Positions 59,769 through 64,000 of a stretch of 64,000 bases of DNA are shown here, piece after piece. Location: positions 1 through 64,000 of the forward strand of contig NZ_BAABWE010000007.1 in the NCBI RefSeq assembly GCF_040371755.1. Direction: 5' to 3'. The stretch's first letter is position 1, and every line of letters begins with the position of its first letter. The translations under genes were made by a program, and so were the position numbers. The notes beneath the pieces are model-generated. The model saw only the letters and a list, made by a program, of their open reading frames with translations. It was not told the origin of the DNA and did no database searches. This DNA is from Bermanella sp040371755 (lineage in GTDB: Bacteria > Pseudomonadota > Gammaproteobacteria > Pseudomonadales > Oceanobacteraceae).

Positions 59769-61538
59769 ATGCGCAGCCATTACTGTGGTGAAATTACAGA
59801 AAAACTGGTTCAAGAAACCGTAACTTTTTGCGGCTGGGTTCACCGCCGTCGTGACCACGGTGGCGTTATCTTTTTAGATGTACGTGATCGTGAAGGTCTG
59901 GTTCAGGTGGTATTTGATCCAGATACGGTTGAAGCCTTCAATACAGCTGACAGCGTTCGTAGCGAATACGTTATTCAAGTTACAGGTTTGGTTCGTCCGC
60001 GTCCTGCTGGTAGTGAAAACGACAATATGACCACAGGTAAGATCGAGATCCTAGGTAAAGAGATCAACATCTTAAACAAGGCCAATACGCCTCCGTTCCC
60101 ATTGGATGATTACAGCCCAGTGGGTGAAGATGTTCGTTTAAAATACCGTTACATGGACTTACGCCGTGACGAAATGCAGCACAACCTGCGCTTCCGTCAT
60201 AAAGTGACCATGCAAATTCGTAACATCCTAGACCAGCAAGGCTTCTTGGATATCGAAACCCCTATTCTAACTCGTGCAACCCCTGAGGGTGCTCGTGATT
60301 ACTTGGTACCTAGCCGTACTCACCAAGGTTCTTTCTTTGCATTGCCTCAATCACCACAGCTATTTAAACAGCTATTAATGGTGTCGGGTTTTGATCGTTA
60401 TTACCAAATAGCGAAATGCTTCCGTGATGAAGATTTACGTGCTGACCGTCAGCCTGAGTTCACTCAAATTGATATGGAGGCTTCTTTCATCAATGAAGAC
60501 GATATCATGGGTGCGGCTGAAAGCATGGCAAAAGCCATTTTTAAAGAGCAACTAGACATTGATCTAGGCGACTTCCCGCACATGCCTTACAGCGAAGCCA
60601 TGAGCCGTTATGGTTCGGATAAGCCTGATCTGCGTATTCCTATGGAATTAGTCGATGTAGCTGAGTTCCTACAAGATATCGAATTTAAAGTGTTCGCAGG
60701 CCCAGCTAAAGACCCTAAAGGTCGCGTTGCGGCCCTTAAAGTGCCGGGCGGTGCAGAGCTTTCCCGTAAGCAGATTGATGAATACACTAAGTATGTAAGT
60801 ATTTATGGTGCAAAAGGTCTGGCTTGGATCAAAGTCAACGAAATTGAAAAAGGCGTTGAAGGTTTACAATCGCCAATTATCAAATTCATTGGCGATGACA
60901 ACACCATGAAGATCATGGAAAAAATCGAAGCTAAAAACGGCGACATTGTATTCTTCGGTGCAGATAAAGAAACCATCGTAAACGAAGCACTTGGTGCTTT
61001 ACGTGTGAAACTAGGCCTTGACCTAAACATGCTAACCAAAGAGTGGGCACCTTTATGGGTGGTTGATTTCCCAATGTTTGAAGAAACCTCAGACGGCGGT
61101 CTAACCGCTATTCACCACCCATTCACAGCGCCGTCTTGCTCGCCAGAAGAACTAAAAGCTGACCCAGCTAATGCACTTTCTCGTGCTTATGACATGGTAC
61201 TAAACGGTTGTGAACTGGGTGGCGGTTCAATCCGTATTCACGATCAAGAAATGCAAAAAGTGGTTTTTGAAATTCTAAAAATCTCTGAAGAAGAGCAACA
61301 AGAGAAGTTTGGCTTCTTGTTAGATGCTCTTCAATTTGGTGCGCCACCACATGGTGGTTTGGCATTCGGTTTAGACCGCCTAATCATGCTGATGACAGGC
61401 GCTGACAGTATTCGTGAAGTGATTGCTTTCCCGAAAACACAATCGGCTGCGTGTGTGATGACAGCAGCACCGGGTGAGGTGCCAGCTAAAAATCTGCGTG
61501 AAGTGGGGATTCAGGTTCGCGCTAAAGAAACCAAATAG
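59769..61538 (+). CDS. aspS: Aspartyl-tRNA synthetase
   Basis: A 589-residue class II synthetase. The anticodon-binding OB domain begins MRSHYCGEITEKLVQETV (TFCGWVHRRRDHGG); motif 1 is LDIETPILTRATPEGARDYL; motif 2 is FRDEDLRADRQPEFTQIDME; motif 3 is GLAFGLDRLIMLMTG. The bacterial GAD insertion lies at about 290-410. Length is normal. Charges tRNA-Asp in the cytoplasm. Confidence 0.99.
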   Translation: MRSHYCGEITEKLVQETVTFCGWVHRRRDHGGVIFLDVRDREGLVQVVFDPDTVEAFNTADSVRSEYVIQVTGLVRPRPAGSENDNMTTGKIEILGKEINILNKANTPPFPLDDYSPVGEDVRLKYRYMDLRRDEMQHNLRFRHKVTMQIRNILDQQGFLDIETPILTRATPEGARDYLVPSRTHQGSFFALPQSPQLFKQLLMVSGFDRYYQIAKCFRDEDLRADRQPEFTQIDMEASFINEDDIMGAAESMAKAIFKEQLDIDLGDFPHMPYSEAMSRYGSDKPDLRIPMELVDVAEFLQDIEFKVFAGPAKDPKGRVAALKVPGGAELSRKQIDEYTKYVSIYGAKGLAWIKVNEIEKGVEGLQSPIIKFIGDDNTMKIMEKIEAKNGDIVFFGADKETIVNEALGALRVKLGLDLNMLTKEWAPLWVVDFPMFEETSDGGLTAIHHPFTAPSCSPEELKADPANALSRAYDMVLNGCELGGGSIRIHDQEMQKVVFEILKISEEEQQEKFGFLLDALQFGAPPHGGLAFGLDRLIMLMTGADSIREVIAFPKTQSAACVMTAAPGEVPAKNLREVGIQVRAKETK

Positions 61539-61685
61539 TTTGAGGGAAAGCCCTGAGCGAAAACACTGACGGCGTTATCTTAACCTTTCAGATCAGTTAC
61601 ATAGGCCAGCTATGCGCCTTCTCTGAAAGAATAAGCTGCCTTGCCAGAATTTCCTTTAGAGCTTTTTGGAAGATTATTTGTTTAT

Positions 61686-61712
61686 GAAAGAAGCCCACGG
61701 GCTTCTTTTTTT
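61686..61712. terminator. Rho-independent terminator after aspS
   Basis: GAAGCC and GGCTTC form a stem around CACG, followed by seven to nine T residues on the plus strand and preceded by AAAG. It lies about 150 bases after the aspS stop and just ahead of the convergent hypothetical gene, and could serve both. Confidence 0.85.
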
Positions 61713-61722
61713 GTTTGGGTGC

Positions 61723-62256
61723 TTATATTTTTGCAGTGTTAAAAGTGCTGGCTGGCGGTTGCGCTAAAAACACATCCTGTTTGATTTCATCAACCAAAGC
61801 GGCATTAAGCGTTACTTCTTCATAAAGCCAGAAAATCTCATTGTTTTTTTCAACTCGATAGCGCCATTGATATTGCGCTTGAATCCAGCCATTTTTAAAA
61901 CCACCTATTTTACTGATGTTTCCTTCTTCATCTTCATAGGCTAACTGAATGGAGTTTTGCTGGTTTGAAATAATAAACCGGTCTAATTTGGCGCTGCCAT
62001 CTTCTAATAGGCTTTGTTTGATAGGGCGGCCAGCTTGATTACCAATTATGTGTTCTGCGGATGTTGGTTCTAATGGTTCAGTTGTGAAATCCAAAGTGTG
62101 TTGATCGAATACACAAGGTAATTCGAAAAGCCTGAATTCAGGCTTTGATTGGATTGGGTAAACATTCGTTGCATTGGCAATGGCTGTCTGAAACGCGTCA
62201 TGGCGCTGACTTTTATCCCATTGCTTTAAAGTCAGCTGAAAAATCAATGTAGGCAT
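61723..62256 (-). CDS. Hypothetical protein
   Basis: A 177-residue soluble protein not recognised. It starts MPTLIFQLTLKQWDKSQRHD and has no signal peptide, membrane span or clear catalytic motif; the middle (KIGGFKNGWIQAQYQWRYRV then EVTLNAALVDEI) suggests a beta-rich fold. Codon use is like its neighbours, and it lies between aspS and ruvC, convergent with the former and divergent from the latter, 125 bases from the ruvC start. Real gene likely; function unknown. Confidence 0.7.
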   Translation of the reverse strand: MPTLIFQLTLKQWDKSQRHDAFQTAIANATNVYPIQSKPEFRLFELPCVFDQHTLDFTTEPLEPTSAEHIIGNQAGRPIKQSLLEDGSAKLDRFIISNQQNSIQLAYEDEEGNISKIGGFKNGWIQAQYQWRYRVEKNNEIFWLYEEVTLNAALVDEIKQDVFLAQPPASTFNTAKI

Positions 62257-62381
62257 GCGGTGATCATTGGCTTGTGTTAGATTTTTCTATTAGAGCACAT
62301 CTGATCTATCTGATATATTCACCACTGTATATTTTTACACGTATACCTGTGTACTCACTTTGGTTTTTAAAAGAGTTATTC

Positions 62382-62909
62382 ATGTCCATCATTTTAGGCA
62401 TCGACCCAGGTTCTCGCTTGACCGGGTTTGGTGTGATAGAAGCCCAAGGTAGCAAGCTTCGGTACATCACATCTGGCTGTATCCGTATAGATACGTCGCA
62501 AGACTTGGCATATCGCTTAAAACAAATTTACACCTGTGTATCGCAAATTATTAATGAACAACACCCTGATGAATTTGCCATCGAGCAGGTGTTTATGGGG
62601 AAAAATGTGGATTCAGCGTTGAAGCTTGGTCAAGCCCGAGGCACAGCGATTGTGGCCGCCAGTATGCAAGATATTCCTGTATCTGAATATGCGGCTCGCG
62701 CTATTAAGCAGGCTGTGACGGGCACAGGTGCTGCGAATAAAGAACAAGTGCAACACATGGTTCAATTATTGCTCAGATTACCCGGCAAACCTCAGGCAGA
62801 TGCGGCGGATGCCTTAGCCATTGCGATTACCCATGCTTACGCGAGCCAAAATTTAGTGGCACAAGCGGGGGCAAACCGACAAAAACGAGGGCGTTTAAAA
62901 GAGTTTTAA
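62382..62909 (+). CDS. ruvC: Holliday junction resolvase RuvC
   Basis: The start is placed at ATG 62382 (MSIILGIDPGSR, 175 residues), giving the normal family length; a 36-residue upstream extension has no homology. Catalytic acidic residues D8 (GIDPGS), E68 (AIEQVFMGKN) and those in QADAADALAIAITHA are present. It cleaves Holliday junctions produced by branch migration. AAGAG lies 8 bases upstream. First gene of the ruv cluster. Confidence 0.98.
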   Translation: MSIILGIDPGSRLTGFGVIEAQGSKLRYITSGCIRIDTSQDLAYRLKQIYTCVSQIINEQHPDEFAIEQVFMGKNVDSALKLGQARGTAIVAASMQDIPVSEYAARAIKQAVTGTGAANKEQVQHMVQLLLRLPGKPQADAADALAIAITHAYASQNLVAQAGANRQKRGRLKEF

Positions 62910-62992
62910 CCCTTAGCCACTAGCCATTCTATGAAGGATTGGGTAACCTCTACTGATTATAAATACAGTACTCTAAGAATAAGCAGCTTTAT

Positions 62993-63604
62993 ATGATTGG
63001 TCGTATTAGTGGCATCCTCATTGAAAAACAATCTCCTGAATTACTGATTGATGTAAATGGCATTGGCTATGAAGTTTTAGCCCCAATGACCACCATTTAT
63101 AAGCTGCCAGCCCTTGGTCAATCCGTTACCTTGCACACACAATTTGTGGTGCGTGAAGATGCACAATTATTGTACGGCTTTTCAGATAAACAGCAGCGAG
63201 CGTTGTTTCGAGCACTGATTAAAGTCTCTGGCGTGGGGCCCAAATTGGCGCTGGCCATATTATCAGGTATTGAAGCGATTAATTTTGTACGCTCAATCCA
63301 TGATGGCGACACCGCCACTTTGGTGCGCATACCGGGTATTGGTAAAAAAACCGCTGAGCGTTTAGTGGTGGAAATGAAAGATCGCTTAAAAGAATGGCAA
63401 GTGGATTCAGACTTACCGTTGATGGCAGCGGCGAATCCGCAGCCTGCTGGCCAAGAAGTGTGGGTTCAAGAAGCAGAAGGAGCCTTGATTGCTCTGGGAT
63501 ATAAACCCACAGAAGCGGCTAAAGCTATATCGGCTATTAAAGACCCCGTCAGCAGTGCAGAAGATTTGATCCGTTTTGCCCTTAAAGGCATGTTGAAGCA
63601 GTAA
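62993..63604 (+). CDS. ruvA: Holliday junction branch migration protein RuvA
   Basis: A 203-residue junction-binding protein. The OB-fold domain begins MIGRISGILIEKQSPELLID; two helix-hairpin-helix motifs are LIKVSGVGPKLALAILSG and LVRIPGIGKKTAERLVVEM; the acidic pin region lies early in the second domain; the C-terminal domain (EAEGALIALGYKPTEAAKAI) contacts RuvB. It lies 83 bases after ruvC. Confidence 0.99.
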   Translation: MIGRISGILIEKQSPELLIDVNGIGYEVLAPMTTIYKLPALGQSVTLHTQFVVREDAQLLYGFSDKQQRALFRALIKVSGVGPKLALAILSGIEAINFVRSIHDGDTATLVRIPGIGKKTAERLVVEMKDRLKEWQVDSDLPLMAAANPQPAGQEVWVQEAEGALIALGYKPTEAAKAISAIKDPVSSAEDLIRFALKGMLKQ

Positions 63605-63619
63605 CCACGAGAACACAAT

Positions 63620-64000
63620 ATGATAGAAAGTGATCGCTTTATCAGTGCCGAAAACGAGCAACTTGTGCCACAGGAAGTACATCAAGACCGTGCTATACGC
63701 CCAAAGACCTTAGCTGATTATGAAGGCCAGCCTGTGGTGCGCGAGCAAATGGAAATCTTCATTGGAGCAGCGAAAGCACGAAAAGAAGCGTTGGATCATA
63801 CTTTAATTTTTGGCCCACCCGGCTTGGGTAAAACCACATTGGCCAATATTATGGCCAATGAGTTAGGGGTAAATATTAAATCCACCTCTGGCCCTGTGTT
63901 AGAAAAAGCTGGCGATTTAGCGGCCATGCTCACCAATTTGGAAGAAGGGGATGTGCTCTTTATTGATGAAATTCATCGCTTGAGTGCATCTGTAGAAGAA
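63620..64000 (+). CDS. ruvB: Holliday junction ATP-dependent helicase RuvB (5' part; cut by window edge)
   Basis: The first 127 codons are present, from ATG 63620 (MIESDRFISAENEQ). RPKTLADYEGQ is the RuvB N-terminal motif, Walker A is FGPPGLGKTTLAN, followed by NIKSTSGPVLEKAGDLAAML and Walker B VLFIDEIHRLS. It forms hexameric rings that drive branch migration with RuvA. It starts 15 bases after ruvA. Confidence 0.99.
   Translation, partial: MIESDRFISAENEQLVPQEVHQDRAIRPKTLADYEGQPVVREQMEIFIGAAKARKEALDHTLIFGPPGLGKTTLANIMANELGVNIKSTSGPVLEKAGDLAAMLTNLEEGDVLFIDEIHRLSASVEE

Noticed and set aside
1..64000. tRNA genes, CRISPR arrays, prophage or toxin-antitoxin pairs
   Set aside because: Reading the gaps showed no cloverleaf-like segments, regularly spaced repeats or phage structural genes.

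Overview
The window reads as chromosomal DNA of a marine gammaproteobacterium, most likely an Oceanospirillales/Oceanospirillaceae-type organism (relatives of Oleispira, Bermanella or Thalassolituus are plausible; this is a judgement from protein style, moderate-to-low GC and gene content, not a search). Gene density is high and almost every gene is intact. The only clear mobile element is the decayed 3' half of an IS3-family insertion sequence at the left edge. No tRNA, rRNA, CRISPR array or prophage was seen.

Layout. 1-682: IS3 remnant. 684-9586 (minus strand): a propionyl-CoA to succinyl-CoA operon (carboxylase beta and biotin subunits, epimerase, B12-dependent mutase, MeaB chaperone, hot-dog thioesterase) with REP-like palindromes in three of its gaps. 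10008-11246: two-receiver diguanylate cyclase. 11383-14713: FMN glutamate-synthase-like protein, AraC regulator, rlmE. 14912-24964 (minus strand): a guanidine nitrogen-assimilation operon (ABC transporter, two carboxyguanidine deiminase-type proteins, urea/guanidine carboxylase, allophanate hydrolase) preceded by a guanidine-I (ykkC) riboswitch and a candidate sigma-54 promoter. 25422-31520: a COG2509 FAD protein, a TrmH-family methyltransferase, an AT-rich methyltransferase, acetoacetate-CoA ligase and NnrU. 31582-37207 (minus strand): a glucosylglycerate synthesis and recycling operon whose first gene fuses a glycerate kinase to an HAD phosphatase. 37667-42196: leucine dehydrogenase and branched-chain 2-oxoacid dehydrogenase E1alpha, E1beta and E2. 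42193-44321: a flavin monooxygenase with the Baeyer-Villiger fingerprint and a periplasmic thioredoxin-like protein. 44535-51493: a thiamine operon (thiC-thiO-thiS-thiG-thiDE) with a TPP riboswitch, a second decayed TPP-riboswitch copy upstream, and a 131-bp direct repeat on each side. 51746-64000: signalling genes (REC-PAS-GGDEF; HPt-HD-GYP), AraC/NmrA pair, FemAB-like, HIT, SGNH and HU-like proteins, aspS, then ruvC-ruvA-ruvB (ruvB cut by the window edge).

How the genes work together. Leucine dehydrogenase and the branched-chain dehydrogenase produce acyl-CoAs whose carbon can enter the acetoacetate ligase and methylmalonyl-CoA routes encoded here. The guanidine locus combines nitrogen control (candidate sigma-54 promoter) with ligand sensing (riboswitch). 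The glucosylglycerate locus encodes every step of a closed loop: glucose-1-phosphate to UDP-glucose, to glucosyl-3-phosphoglycerate, to glucosylglycerate, back to glucose-1-phosphate and glycerate, and glycerate back to 3-phosphoglycerate. The most unusual items are that kinase-phosphatase fusion and loop, the sigma-54 plus guanidine-riboswitch control region, and the duplicated, decayed thiC leader inside a repeat-flanked thiamine locus.
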